From positions 496,001 through 560,000 of the forward strand of contig NZ_QANL01000002.1 in NCBI RefSeq assembly GCF_003067705.1: a stretch of DNA of 64,000 bases, read 5' to 3'. Position 1 is the first letter of the stretch. Every line of letters begins with the position of its first letter. The translations under genes and the position numbers were made by a program. Below, piece by piece: positions 51,163-59,039 of this stretch. This DNA is from Planctomonas deserti (lineage in GTDB: Bacteria; Actinomycetota; Actinomycetes; Actinomycetales; Microbacteriaceae). Below the pieces are notes generated by a model that made no database searches, had not been told where the DNA came from, and saw only the letters and a list, made by a program, of their open reading frames with translations.

Positions 51163-52147
51163 CGAGGTTGCGCATCGGCCGGTCGCCGAGCAGCGCCGCC
51201 ACGTTCTCGTCGATGAGGGCGGACGCGCCGAGCGGCCGGCCGCCCGCCGCGTGCGGGGTGAGGATCAGGTTCGCCTCGTCCCACAGCGGAGAGTCCGCGG
51301 GCAGGGGCTCCAGGCTCGTCACGTCGAGCGCGGCGCCGGCCAGCCGCCGGGCGCGCAGCGCGTCGAGCAGGGCGTCCTCGTCCACCGTGCTGCCTCGGCC
51401 GACGTTGACGACCCAGGCGTGCGGCGGCAGCTGGGCCAGCCTGTCGGCGTCGAGGATCTTGGCCGTGCCCTCGGTCGCCGGCAGGATCATGATAAGCACG
51501 TCGGTGCGGGGCAGCTCGTCCGCCAGGTCCTCGGTCGCGATCACCCGCACGCCGTCCTGCTCCCGGGCCGAGGTCGCGACGCCGGTGACCTCGGCGCCGA
51601 GGGCGGTGAGGTGCGGCGCCAGCGAGGCGCCGATGCTGCCGAAGCCCCAGATCAGCACGTGGGCGTCCCGCAGCGTGCTGAAGAGGCCGGGGCTGGGCTC
51701 GCGCTGGACTCCGCCGATGTCGCTCGCCCAGCGGTGGCCGATCTGGGCCCGCACGAGCGTGTGCAGCCGACGCGCGGCCGCGAGCACGAGGGCAAGCGCG
51801 TGCTCGGCGACCGGGCGGTCGTGCAGGGACCGGCCGGAGGTCAGGATCACCTCGGAGTCGAAGCCCGCCGCCACCAGGGCGTCCGTGCCTGCGGAGAGCA
51901 CCTGCACCCAGCGGACCCGGGTCAGGCGGCGGGCCGCGTCCTTGAGCAGGGCGTCGGGCGTGCCCCATACGATCAGGGCGTCGGCGTCCTCGTGTTCGGC
52001 CGCGATCGGCTCCGCCGGATCGTAGGAGACGTACCGCACGTCGTCCCGGGGTGCGAGGGCGAGGTCGATGCTCGTCGGTACGAGCACCTTCAGCGGGGCG
52101 CCGCTGCTCGCGGCCTCGCCCGTGGTTGCGTCGGCTGTGCTGGTCAT
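51152..52147 (-). CDS. D-isomer specific 2-hydroxyacid dehydrogenase
   Basis: A 331-residue NAD-dependent dehydrogenase. The nucleotide loop is LIWGFGSIGASLAPHL, followed by NVGRGSTVDEDALLDAL (catalytic Arg region), a Glu in SLEPLPADSPLW and the active His in LILTPHAAGG. The usual GxGxxG spacing is kept. The substrate may be a 2-hydroxy or 2-keto acid of the same sugar-acid route as the adjoining genes. The ATG overlaps the stop of the upstream Ldh-type gene (ATGA), so they are co-translated. Confidence 0.9.
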   Translation of the reverse strand: MTSTADATTGEAASSGAPLKVLVPTSIDLALAPRDDVRYVSYDPAEPIAAEHEDADALIVWGTPDALLKDAARRLTRVRWVQVLSAGTDALVAAGFDSEVILTSGRSLHDRPVAEHALALVLAAARRLHTLVRAQIGHRWASDIGGVQREPSPGLFSTLRDAHVLIWGFGSIGASLAPHLTALGAEVTGVATSAREQDGVRVIATEDLADELPRTDVLIMILPATEGTAKILDADRLAQLPPHAWVVNVGRGSTVDEDALLDALRARRLAGAALDVTSLEPLPADSPLWDEANLILTPHAAGGRPLGASALIDENVAALLGDRPMRNLVQG

Positions 52148-53229
52148 GCGTCGTCTCCGATCGGGAAGGAAAGGCCGTGGCGATCGCCGAGCTCGCGGAG
52201 CTCCGCGACGGTCGCGGCGGGCAGCGGGATGCCGTCCCGCTCGCGCTGTTCAGCGGTTCTGTCCTCGGGCTCCCCGGGCACGAGCACCGAGGAGAACCCC
52301 GCGGCGGGCGCGACGGCGTGTGCGAGGTCGACGAGGCCCTGGATGCGGTCGGTGAACTCCGCCAGCGGCAGGAAGTGCTCGATGTCGAGCACGAGCAGCC
52401 AGTGGCCGATGTTCTGCGGCTTGCTGAAGTCGTTGTACATGTTGCCGAGGTCGCGCGCGACGGCGGCGCCGGTGAGCACGCCGCCGAGGATCTCGACGAG
52501 GAAGCCGAGGCCGTACCCCTTCGGTCCGCCTGCGGGCAGAAGGGCCGTGACCGCGTTGGCGTCCGTCGTCGGCTCCCCGTCGTCGTCGACGCCCCAGGTC
52601 GGCGGGATCGGCTTCCCGGCGGCCTGGGCGACGAGCACCTTGCCCATCGCGCTGGTGCTCGTGGCCATGTCGAGGCTGATGGGCTTGCCGCCGGTCGGGG
52701 CGGCGAAGGCGATCGGGTTCGTGCCGAGCAGGGCCTCGCGTCCGCCGTGCGGCACGACGATCGGCTCGGAGTTCGACACCACGAGCGCGACTGCGCCCTG
52801 CTCCGCGAGCCAGCGCGCGTAGAAGCCTGCAGCGCCGAAGTGCGTGCTTCCCCGCACGGCGGCCGTCGCGACGCCCGTCTCCCGGCTCACGCGCAGGGCC
52901 GCCTCGACGGCGGCGCGGGTCGCGATCTGGCCGGCCGCCCCGTTGGCGTCCACCGTCACCACGGAACCCTCGACGGTGACGATCGGCGCCGCGGCCGGGT
53001 CGACGAGCCGCTCGCTGATCCGGCGCTCGTACGCGGGCAGGCGGATGACGCCGTGCGAGTCCACGCCCCTCAGGTTCGCGTCGACGAGCGTGGCGGCGAG
53101 GTACGCCGCCTCGTCCCCGCCGTAGCCCCAGGTCTCGACGAGGCGGGAGACCCACTCCTCAAGGACGCCCCTGTCGAGCGTGACGTCTTCCGTGCTTCGG
53201 TCGTCCGTGGTGCTGCCGTCCGTGGTCAT
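52144..53229 (-). CDS. Ldh family oxidoreductase (malate/L-lactate/ureidoglycolate dehydrogenase-like)
   Basis: A 361-residue NAD(P)-dependent dehydrogenase of the MDH2/LDH2 fold, which is not a Rossmann fold. Typical blocks are NLRGVDSHGVIRLPAYERRI with the catalytic His, AAVRGSTHFGAAGFYARWLAEQG, GTNPIAFAAP and PKGYGLGFLVEILGGVLTGA. Known members reduce malate, L-lactate, 2,3-diketogulonate or sulpholactate. The ATG at 53229 has AGGGG upstream; longer in-frame starts carry an Arg/Gly-rich stretch with no support. A promoter with an inverted repeat lies at 53317-53329. Confidence 0.9.
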   Translation of the reverse strand: MTTDGSTTDDRSTEDVTLDRGVLEEWVSRLVETWGYGGDEAAYLAATLVDANLRGVDSHGVIRLPAYERRISERLVDPAAAPIVTVEGSVVTVDANGAAGQIATRAAVEAALRVSRETGVATAAVRGSTHFGAAGFYARWLAEQGAVALVVSNSEPIVVPHGGREALLGTNPIAFAAPTGGKPISLDMATSTSAMGKVLVAQAAGKPIPPTWGVDDDGEPTTDANAVTALLPAGGPKGYGLGFLVEILGGVLTGAAVARDLGNMYNDFSKPQNIGHWLLVLDIEHFLPLAEFTDRIQGLVDLAHAVAPAAGFSSVLVPGEPEDRTAEQRERDGIPLPAATVAELRELGDRHGLSFPIGDDA

Positions 53230-53316
53230 CGGACCCCTTCTCATCGTCGAGTTCTCGTCTCGGGCACCGCCGCCGCGGGCCAGCCGCCCGGCCACGCGGA
53301 CACGCAATCGCCCGCA

Positions 53317-53329
53317 CCGATCGTATCGG
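53317..53329 (-). promoter_or_regulatory. Promoter/operator of the Ldh and 2-hydroxyacid dehydrogenase pair
   Basis: CCGAT-CGT-ATCGG inverted repeat overlapping TACGAT (53320-53325, minus strand), a good -10; TTCAGC lies 17 bases upstream as -35. The leader would be about 85 bases. Confidence 0.45.
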
Positions 53330-53358
53330 CCTCATTTAGCGTGCTGAAGAAAGAGCGC

Positions 53359-54303
53359 TCAGCCCTCGGTGCGCCTGGCCGGGGCGACGACCCGGATGAC
53401 CGCGGAGTCGTCCCGCTCGCCCAGACCCTGGGCCTGCCCGAGGAGGAACAGTTGCTCGGCCGCGGCGGCAACGGGGGAGGCGAGCCCCGCGGCGCGCGCC
53501 GCCGTGCCGACGATGCCGAGGTCCTTCACGAAGATGTCGAGTCGGCTGAGCACCTCGGCGCCCTCCTCGTCGTAGGCCTCGAGCATCCGCGGCCCGCGGT
53601 TGGACAGCATGAACGACCCGGCCGCTCCGGCCTCCAGGGCGGCGAGCGTCGTCGCCCGGTCGAGCCCGAGCGCGTCGGCGAGCGCCAGTGCCTCCGCCGC
53701 GGCCGCGATGTGCACGCCGCAGAGCAGCTGGTTGACCGTCTTCAGCGCCTGCCCGTCGCCCGGTCGGCTGCCGACGACCGTGAGGGTGGAGGCGAGCAGC
53801 TCGAGCACGGGTCGCGCCTTCTCGAGTGCCGCGGGCTCGGCGCCCACCACGATGAGCAGGTCGCCCTGCCCGGCCCGCACCGGGCCGCCGGAGAGCGGGG
53901 CGTCCACGAGGGCAACGCCGTGCCTGCCGAGTGCCTCGACGGTGGGTGCGATGGCGTCGGTTCCGACCGTGCTCGTGAGGATCACGACCGCGCCGGGAGA
54001 CAGCACCTCCGCGACACCGCTGGCCCCAAACAGCACGTCCTCGAGCTGCGCCGAGTTCCGCACGGCGAGCAGCACGGCGTCCGCGCCCTCGGCGGCGGCC
54101 CTGCCGGAGTCGAACCCGGAGATGCCGGCGTCGACGGCGAGCTGCAGGCGGTTCTCGGCCGGGTCGAAGCCGTGGACCGTGAGCTCGCTGGCAAGGCGGG
54201 TGGCCATGGGGAGGCCCATGGCGCCCAGGCCGAGCACGGCGACGGTGTACGAGGCCGACGGCCGGCCCGAGGGGCCGGGGGCGGACGACGAGGGGACGGA
54301 CAT
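53359..54303 (-). CDS. NAD(P)-dependent beta-hydroxyacid dehydrogenase, L-threonate dehydrogenase-like
   Basis: A 314-residue protein of the 3-hydroxyisobutyrate dehydrogenase family. Motifs are VAVLGLGAMGLPMATRLA (nucleotide loop), DAPLSGGPVRAGQGDL (substrate site) and ALKTVNQLLCG with the catalytic Lys. LtnD-type enzymes oxidise L-threonate or D-erythronate at C2; the adjacent DUF1537 kinase gene supports this use. The ATG has GGAG eight bases upstream and follows the kinase stop by 33 bases, so they form one operon. Confidence 0.88.
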   Translation of the reverse strand: MSVPSSSAPGPSGRPSASYTVAVLGLGAMGLPMATRLASELTVHGFDPAENRLQLAVDAGISGFDSGRAAAEGADAVLLAVRNSAQLEDVLFGASGVAEVLSPGAVVILTSTVGTDAIAPTVEALGRHGVALVDAPLSGGPVRAGQGDLLIVVGAEPAALEKARPVLELLASTLTVVGSRPGDGQALKTVNQLLCGVHIAAAAEALALADALGLDRATTLAALEAGAAGSFMLSNRGPRMLEAYDEEGAEVLSRLDIFVKDLGIVGTAARAAGLASPVAAAAEQLFLLGQAQGLGERDDSAVIRVVAPARRTEG

Positions 54304-54336
54304 GGGGGATCTCCGATCAGCCGGAAGCGGGGTGGA

Positions 54337-55797
54337 TCAGGACGGGGTCGTGGTGCTCAGGGTCCGCACGACGTCGAGCAGGGAGCGGTCGTCGCCCACG
54401 TTGCCCGCGAACACGATGTAGGGGATGCCCCGGGCGGGGCCGTCGACCGGCTGCCACAGCGAGACGATGCCGGGCAGCATCGGCCCCCGCACCACCCCGT
54501 GCCGGATCTCGAGGCCGTGGGCGGCGACGTCGGACGAGGTGATGCCGCCCTTCGCGATCACGAAGCGGGGCGGTCGCGCCGCGAGGGTGCGCCGCACGAC
54601 GTCGACGACGGCGGCGGAGACGGTGCGGGCGATTCGCAGGCTCTCCGCGGGGTCCTCGGTCTTCACGAGCAGGCGGCTGGTGTGCAGCACGACGTCGCCG
54701 TCGGCCAGGGCGTCCACGACGGTCTGGACGGTGGTGGCGACGTGGGCGGATCCGGATCCGGCGTCGGCGTCGGCGTCGAGCAGGCGCTCCACGTCGAGCT
54801 CGACCACGCGGGCGCCCCGGTGCTCCGCCACGAGGACGCCGAGCTGGCGCGTCGTGAGGCCCACGTGCGAGCCGACCACGATGAGGCCGCCGCCGGGTGC
54901 CGGATCCGTGCCGGCGTACGCGTCGGCCGCCGTGAGCGGCGCGCGCTCCTCCTGGCCGATGCGCGCCCGCACGAACGGGGGACCCACCCGGTACAGCAGC
55001 CGCTTGCCCCGGCGCTCCGCCTCCGCGAGGCCGAGGGCGAGCGCCCGCAGGTCGTTCTCGGTCACGGCGTCCGCCACGACGGGCGTGGAGTCCGCGGCGG
55101 ACGACACGGCGTCCGCGATGCCGGCCGCGCCGCCCCGGATGATCGCGAGGTCGAGCACGATCACGGACCCGGCGGGGAAGCGGCCCGCGGACTTCTCCTC
55201 CACGTACTCGGCGAGGGCGGACGAGCGGAAGCCGAACGTGGCGTCGCGGGCGAACTCGGTCTCGGCGACGGGCACGAGCCCGCCCGCCTCGCGCATGTAG
55301 TGCACCCCGCCGATGGTCACCCGCCCGGCGTCGGGGAACGCGGGGACGATCACGACGCCGTCCGTGCGCTCGCCGGTGACCTCCCGCACGGTGTCGGCGA
55401 GCACGTCCGGCTCGAGCGGGAAGTGGCCGCGCAGGGTCGAGTCGCTCCGGCTGACGAAGCCGAGCTCCGTGCCGGTCTCGCCGGCGGCGGCGAGGGCGCT
55501 CCGGACAACCTGCCTGTTCCGCTCCGCGGTCTCGGCCGGGTCGAGGCTGCGGGTGTTGGTGAGCACGTAGATCGCGGGAGCGGCGCGGCCGTCGATGCGG
55601 TGGGTCAGCGCCCAGCGGAAGTCCTCCGGCTCCCACCGGGTGAGCACGGGAAGGTCCGCCACGGACTGGGTGCCGGTGGGGTCGTCGTCGAGGACGACGA
55701 GCACGCGGCCCGAGGCGGAGACGGACGCGGCGACCTCGGCCGGATCGACCGGCACCTCCGCCGGGAATCCTGCCAGAAGTTCCGACTCATCAATCAC
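54337..55797 (-). CDS. Four-carbon acid sugar kinase family protein (DUF1537, OtnK/DtnK-like)
   Basis: A 486-residue kinase. The N-terminal domain holds VLVVLDDDPTGTQSVADLPVLTRW, SRSDSTLRGHFPLEPDVL and TIGGVHYMREAGGLVPVAETEFARDATFG; the C-terminal nucleotide domain holds FVIAKGGITSSDVAAHGLEI and PGIVSLW. Known members phosphorylate 3-oxo-tetronate or D-threonate. GTG 55797 is chosen since GGAGGGG lies 6 bases upstream and TAGGAT at 55853-55858 is a good -10; an in-frame ATG at 55854 falls inside that box. The neighbours support a sugar-acid role. Confidence 0.9.
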   Translation of the reverse strand: MIDESELLAGFPAEVPVDPAEVAASVSASGRVLVVLDDDPTGTQSVADLPVLTRWEPEDFRWALTHRIDGRAAPAIYVLTNTRSLDPAETAERNRQVVRSALAAAGETGTELGFVSRSDSTLRGHFPLEPDVLADTVREVTGERTDGVVIVPAFPDAGRVTIGGVHYMREAGGLVPVAETEFARDATFGFRSSALAEYVEEKSAGRFPAGSVIVLDLAIIRGGAAGIADAVSSAADSTPVVADAVTENDLRALALGLAEAERRGKRLLYRVGPPFVRARIGQEERAPLTAADAYAGTDPAPGGGLIVVGSHVGLTTRQLGVLVAEHRGARVVELDVERLLDADADAGSGSAHVATTVQTVVDALADGDVVLHTSRLLVKTEDPAESLRIARTVSAAVVDVVRRTLAARPPRFVIAKGGITSSDVAAHGLEIRHGVVRGPMLPGIVSLWQPVDGPARGIPYIVFAGNVGDDRSLLDVVRTLSTTTPS

Positions 55798-55852
55798 GGG
55801 GTGCCCCTCCGTCGCGGCGAACGATGCGGGAAAAAGTTCTTCCGGCGCGGCC

Positions 55853-55858
55853 ATCCTA
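55853..55858 (-). promoter_or_regulatory. -10 box of the kinase and LtnD-like operon
   Basis: TAGGAT on the minus strand, with a leader of about 50 bases to GTG 55797. It is divergent from the MFS promoter 17 bases away, so a shared regulator could act on both. Confidence 0.5.
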
Positions 55859-55874
55859 CGGCGGTGATGCGGAG

Positions 55875-55880
55875 TAACCT
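55875..55880 (+). promoter_or_regulatory. -10 box of the MFS operon
   Basis: TAACCT, giving transcription start near 55887 and a leader containing two AAGGAGA sites. Confidence 0.45.
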
Positions 55881-55913
55881 CTGGCCCAGTCGAAGGAGAC
55901 TCAAGGAGACGCC

Positions 55914-55973
55914 ATGTCCGTGATCGTGATCCATTCCGACGCCGGCCCCCGTCTGCAGGGGGGTGTGCAATGA
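55914..55973 (+). CDS. Leader peptide ahead of the MFS gene (19 aa)
   Basis: An ATG with AAGGAGA five bases upstream opens MSVIVIHSDAGPRLQGGVQ, whose TGA overlaps the MFS ATG as ATGA. The second half lies in a hairpin CCCCC (55946-55950), GTCTGCA loop, GGGGG (55958-55962), and this G run is also the only ribosome binding site of the MFS gene. Translating the leader should open the hairpin. No codon run typical of amino acid attenuation is present. It could instead be a mis-assigned short upstream frame. Confidence 0.5.
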   Translation: MSVIVIHSDAGPRLQGGVQ

Positions 55974-57343
55974 CCTCGCCGCTGAACACCGACGGCACGA
56001 TCGACGAGCTCGGCACGCGCACCCTGAAGAAGGTGCGGCGCCGGCTCATGCCGCTCATCGTGCTGCTCTACTTCATCGCGTACCTCGACCGGAACAACGT
56101 CGGCTTCGCCAAGCTGACCATGAGCGAGGACATCGGGCTCAGCGAGGCCGCCTACGGCCTCGGCGCCGGCATGTTCTTCATCGGCTACGCCCTGCTGGAG
56201 ATCCCGAGCAACGGCGGCATGTACAGGTTCGGCGCCCGGCGCTGGATCGCCCGCATCCTCATCTCCTGGGGCATCTTCGCCACGGCGATGGCCCTTGTGA
56301 ACGGCGAGCTGACGTTCTACATCATCCGCTTCCTCCTGGGGGCGGCGGAGGCGGGCTTCTTCCCGGCCATCCTCTTCTACCTCACGCTCTGGTTCCCCGC
56401 GGCGCAGCGCGTCGCGGTGCTCGGCATCTTCATCCTCGCCCAGCCCATCTCGAACGCGCTCGGCGCCCCGGTGTCCGGCCTGCTGCTCACCATGGACGGG
56501 ATCCTGGGGCTGCAGGGGTGGCAGTGGCTGTACATCATCGAGGGCATCCCGGCGATCCTCCTCGGGATCTTCGCGCCCCGGCTGCTCACCGACCGGCCGA
56601 GCGACGCGCACTGGCTGGCGCCGGACGAGCGGCAGTGGCTGACCCGGGTGATGGACGCCGAGCTCGCCGCGAAGCAGTCCAGGGGCAAGCACAACTTCCT
56701 GCAGGGCCTCAAGGATCGCCGCACCATCGTCTACTCGGCCCTCTACTTCGGCCTCGTCTGCGGCATCTACGGCCTCGGACTCTGGCTCCCCACGATCGTG
56801 GCGGCGCTCGGCGAGTTCGGCTCCGTCCAGATCGGTTTCATCGTGATGATCCCGTACGTGGTCGCCGCCTTCTTCGTCTACTACTGGTCACGTCGGTCCG
56901 ACCGGACGGGGAACCCGGCCTGGCACACGAGCGTCAGCATGGTCATGGCCGCGATCGGCCTGGTCGGCGCCGGCTACCTGCTCGACGTGAGCGCCGTCCT
57001 CGCCATGGCCTTCCTCACGCTCGCCGCCATGGGCATCTACTCCGCGATCGCGCCCTTCCTCTCCATGCCGTCCGCCGCCCTCACCGGCGCGGCCGCGGCC
57101 GCCGGTCTCGCCATGGTGAACTCGCTGGGCAACCTCGGTGGCTTCGTGGCGCCGTACGCGGTGGGCATCTTCAACGACGCCACCGGGAGCAACCAGAGCG
57201 GCCTCGTCTTCCTGTCCGTCGTGCTGCTGATCACCAGCATCGCGACCTACCTGTACGCGCGGAAGCGCCCCGAGGGGAAGTCGCAGCCCGGCATCCTCGT
57301 CGAGCGGCACGAGCCCGCGCCCGAGTCCGGCCTGGGAGGCTAG
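55970..57343 (+). CDS. MFS transporter, anion:cation symporter (ACS) family
   Basis: A 457-residue importer with 12 membrane helices. The opening RRRLMPLIVLLYFIAYLDRNNVGFAKLTM with the D-R pair, GYALLEIPSNGGMYRFGARRWIARI and RFLLGAAEAGFFPAILFYLTLWFP are characteristic of the ACS/phthalate permease group that takes up organic and sugar acids such as hexuronates, galactonate or tartrate. It is placed between the kinase operon and the SDR gene, so it is the probable uptake system of this cluster. Translation is coupled to the leader peptide. Confidence 0.92.
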   Translation: MTSPLNTDGTIDELGTRTLKKVRRRLMPLIVLLYFIAYLDRNNVGFAKLTMSEDIGLSEAAYGLGAGMFFIGYALLEIPSNGGMYRFGARRWIARILISWGIFATAMALVNGELTFYIIRFLLGAAEAGFFPAILFYLTLWFPAAQRVAVLGIFILAQPISNALGAPVSGLLLTMDGILGLQGWQWLYIIEGIPAILLGIFAPRLLTDRPSDAHWLAPDERQWLTRVMDAELAAKQSRGKHNFLQGLKDRRTIVYSALYFGLVCGIYGLGLWLPTIVAALGEFGSVQIGFIVMIPYVVAAFFVYYWSRRSDRTGNPAWHTSVSMVMAAIGLVGAGYLLDVSAVLAMAFLTLAAMGIYSAIAPFLSMPSAALTGAAAAAGLAMVNSLGNLGGFVAPYAVGIFNDATGSNQSGLVFLSVVLLITSIATYLYARKRPEGKSQPGILVERHEPAPESGLGG

Positions 57344-57346
57344 AAC

Positions 57347-58123
57347 ATGATCCAGATCCCCCCGTTCCCCGAACAGCGCACCGCGGTCCTGACCGGCGCG
57401 GGCTCGCCCCGCGGCATCGGCCGCGCGACCGCCGACCGCCTGGCGAGCCAGGGCTGGTGCGTCGCCATCCTCGACATCGACGGCGACGCGGCCCGCCAGG
57501 CGGCCGAGGACATCGGCGCCCGGCACGGCGTGCAGACGCTCGGCGTTCAGGCCGACGTCTCCGACCAGGCCTCGGTCGACGCGGCCGTCGCCGAGATCGA
57601 GTCCTCGTTGCCGCCCGTCGTGGCCCTCGCCAACCTCGCCGGCATCAGCTCTCCGACCGAGTTCCTTGACGAGACGCTCGAGGCCTGGGAGCGGGTGTTC
57701 CGCATCAACATGACGGGTACCTTCCTCGTGACGCAGCGCGTCATCCGCGGCATGGTGGAGCGCGGGCTCGGCCGGGTCGTCAGCGTCTCGTCCATCTCGG
57801 CGCAGCGCGGCGGCGGCACCTACTCGAAGGTCGCCTACAGCGCATCGAAGGGGGCGATCATCGGGTTCACCCGCGCGCTCGCCCGCGAAATGGGGCAGCA
57901 CGGCATCACCGTCAACTGCGTCGCGCCGGGTCCTGTGGACACCGACATCATGGGCGGCACCCTCACCGAGGAGCGCAAGGACGCCATGGCGGCCGACATC
58001 CTCGTCGGCCGGGTCGGCACCGTGCACGACATCGCCGCCCTGCTCGCGTTCCTGGTGAGCGAGGACGCGGGCTACATCACCGCGGCGACCTACGACATCA
58101 ACGGCGGACTGCAGGTGTCCTGA
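57347..58123 (+). CDS. SDR family NAD(P)-dependent oxidoreductase
   Basis: A 258-residue classical short-chain dehydrogenase. Cofactor loop TGAGSPRGIG (T16 to G25), NLAGISSP in place of NNAG, catalytic Ser in VVSVSSISAQ, and Y164-S-A-S-K168. The acidic D in ILDIDGD favours NAD. The FabG-like end DINGGLQVS is complete. It starts three bases after the MFS stop, so the two are one operon. A sugar-acid or polyol dehydrogenase role is inferred only from position. Confidence 0.93.
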   Translation: MIQIPPFPEQRTAVLTGAGSPRGIGRATADRLASQGWCVAILDIDGDAARQAAEDIGARHGVQTLGVQADVSDQASVDAAVAEIESSLPPVVALANLAGISSPTEFLDETLEAWERVFRINMTGTFLVTQRVIRGMVERGLGRVVSVSSISAQRGGGTYSKVAYSASKGAIIGFTRALAREMGQHGITVNCVAPGPVDTDIMGGTLTEERKDAMAADILVGRVGTVHDIAALLAFLVSEDAGYITAATYDINGGLQVS

Positions 58124-58146
58124 GGCCTCGCGTCTCGTGAGGCTGG

Positions 58147-58152
58147 CAGGAT
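58147..58152 (+). promoter_or_regulatory. Possible -10 box, leaderless gluconokinase gene
   Basis: CAGGAT, 6 bases before GTG 58159; the spacer GGAGGG could also be a very close ribosome binding site. Confidence 0.35.
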
Positions 58153-58158
58153 GGAGGG

Positions 58159-58731
58159 GTGAGCGACAGCAGTGCACGCAGCCCGATTGCCGGCGACGAC
58201 GCGGTGAGTGGGGGAGCGACCCGCGGGAGCGAGAAGGCGCCCATCGTCGTGATGGGGGTGTCGGGATCCGGCAAGTCCACCGTGGGGAAGGCCGTCGCTG
58301 ATGCGCTCGGTCGCACGTTCGTCGACGGCGACGGCCTGCACTCGCCGGAGAACCGGGCGAAGATGGCGTCCGGCGTGCCGCTGACCGACGAGGACCGCTG
58401 GCCGTGGCTGGACTCGGTCGCCGGCGTGCTCGCATCCCTCGACGACCAGGGGAACCACCCGGTGGTCGCCTGCTCCGCGCTCCGCCGCGCCTACCGCGAC
58501 CGGCTCCGGGCCGCGACGCCGGGCATCGTCTTCCTGCACCTGCACGGGTCGCCCGCGCTGCTCGCCTCACGGCTGGGGCCGCGCAAGCACGAGTACATGC
58601 CCGCGTCCCTGCTGGCGTCTCAGCTCGACACCCTGGAGCCGCTGGCCCCGGACGAGCAGGGCGTCGTGGTGGACATCGCGCCGCCGCCCGCGCAGGTCAC
58701 GGCCGCGGCGCTCCAGGCCCTGAGCCACTAG
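58159..58731 (+). CDS. gntK: Gluconokinase
   Basis: A 190-residue P-loop kinase of the GntK/IdnK family that phosphorylates D-gluconate at C6. It has a P-loop VMGVSGSGKSTVGKAVADAL near 32-50, DGDGLHSPENRAKMASGVPLTDEDRWPWLD, which is diagnostic, ALRRAYRDRLR and LASRLGPRKHEYMPASLLASQ. A 25-residue polar N-terminal extension precedes the P-loop. It lies 35 bases after the SDR gene on the same strand. Gnd at 44951 would use its product. Confidence 0.94.
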   Translation: MSDSSARSPIAGDDAVSGGATRGSEKAPIVVMGVSGSGKSTVGKAVADALGRTFVDGDGLHSPENRAKMASGVPLTDEDRWPWLDSVAGVLASLDDQGNHPVVACSALRRAYRDRLRAATPGIVFLHLHGSPALLASRLGPRKHEYMPASLLASQLDTLEPLAPDEQGVVVDIAPPPAQVTAAALQALSH

Positions 58732-58866
58732 CACCCGACGGCCGCCGCCGGCCGGGAAGCCGACCGGGAAGCCGGCCGGGAAGCGCCGACGAGACGGACG
58801 CCGATCGGCCGAGCACCGAGCGGCCCGCTCAGCGGCCGAGCGGCTCCGTGGCTTCGTGGCTCCGTG

Positions 58867-59039
58867 TAGACTTCAGGATTGAACTTCGGCGAGGGACGCC
58901 CGAGGCGGTGCACAGCCGCCCCGACGGGTGTCCGTGATCGACGCGGTGGCGAGGCTCGCAGTCTTTCCTCACGCGCAAGCGTTCGAGTTGACCAATCCAT
59001 CTATGCGGGCCCGCGGGCTCGCCAAGGAGTGTAAGAACC
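58867..59039 (+). promoter_or_regulatory. rplY promoter and long leader
   Basis: TAGACT at 58867-58872 is a good -10; the leader is then about 160 bases. It contains a stem GGCGG-TGCACA(G)-CCGCC near 58910 and GCGGGCCCGC before the AAGGAG site. The 308-base gap from 58732 holds no gene; its first part has three AAGCC/CCGGGAAGC tandem units at about 58750-58790. The leader could be a ribosomal protein autoregulatory site, but this is not shown. Confidence 0.4.

Noticed and set aside
53241-53345. Peptide ADTIGAGDC in one frame, resembling the PfkB sugar kinase signature
   Set aside because: Only this motif matches; the same frame before and after has no kinase sequence, and the stretch contains the promoter of the Ldh-type gene. 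Treated as chance.
52051-55923. Very long open frame on the + strand opposite the dehydrogenase and kinase genes
   Set aside because: It is antisense to three well-recognised genes; its Arg/Gly/Pro-rich product has no domain. Such frames arise from GC-rich codon use. The same applies to long frames at 7318-10290, 10287-12860 and 17197-20196.
58914-58940. Nine-codon upstream frame in the rplY leader
   Set aside because: It has no ribosome binding site and simple composition; a frame of this size is expected by chance in a 160-base leader.
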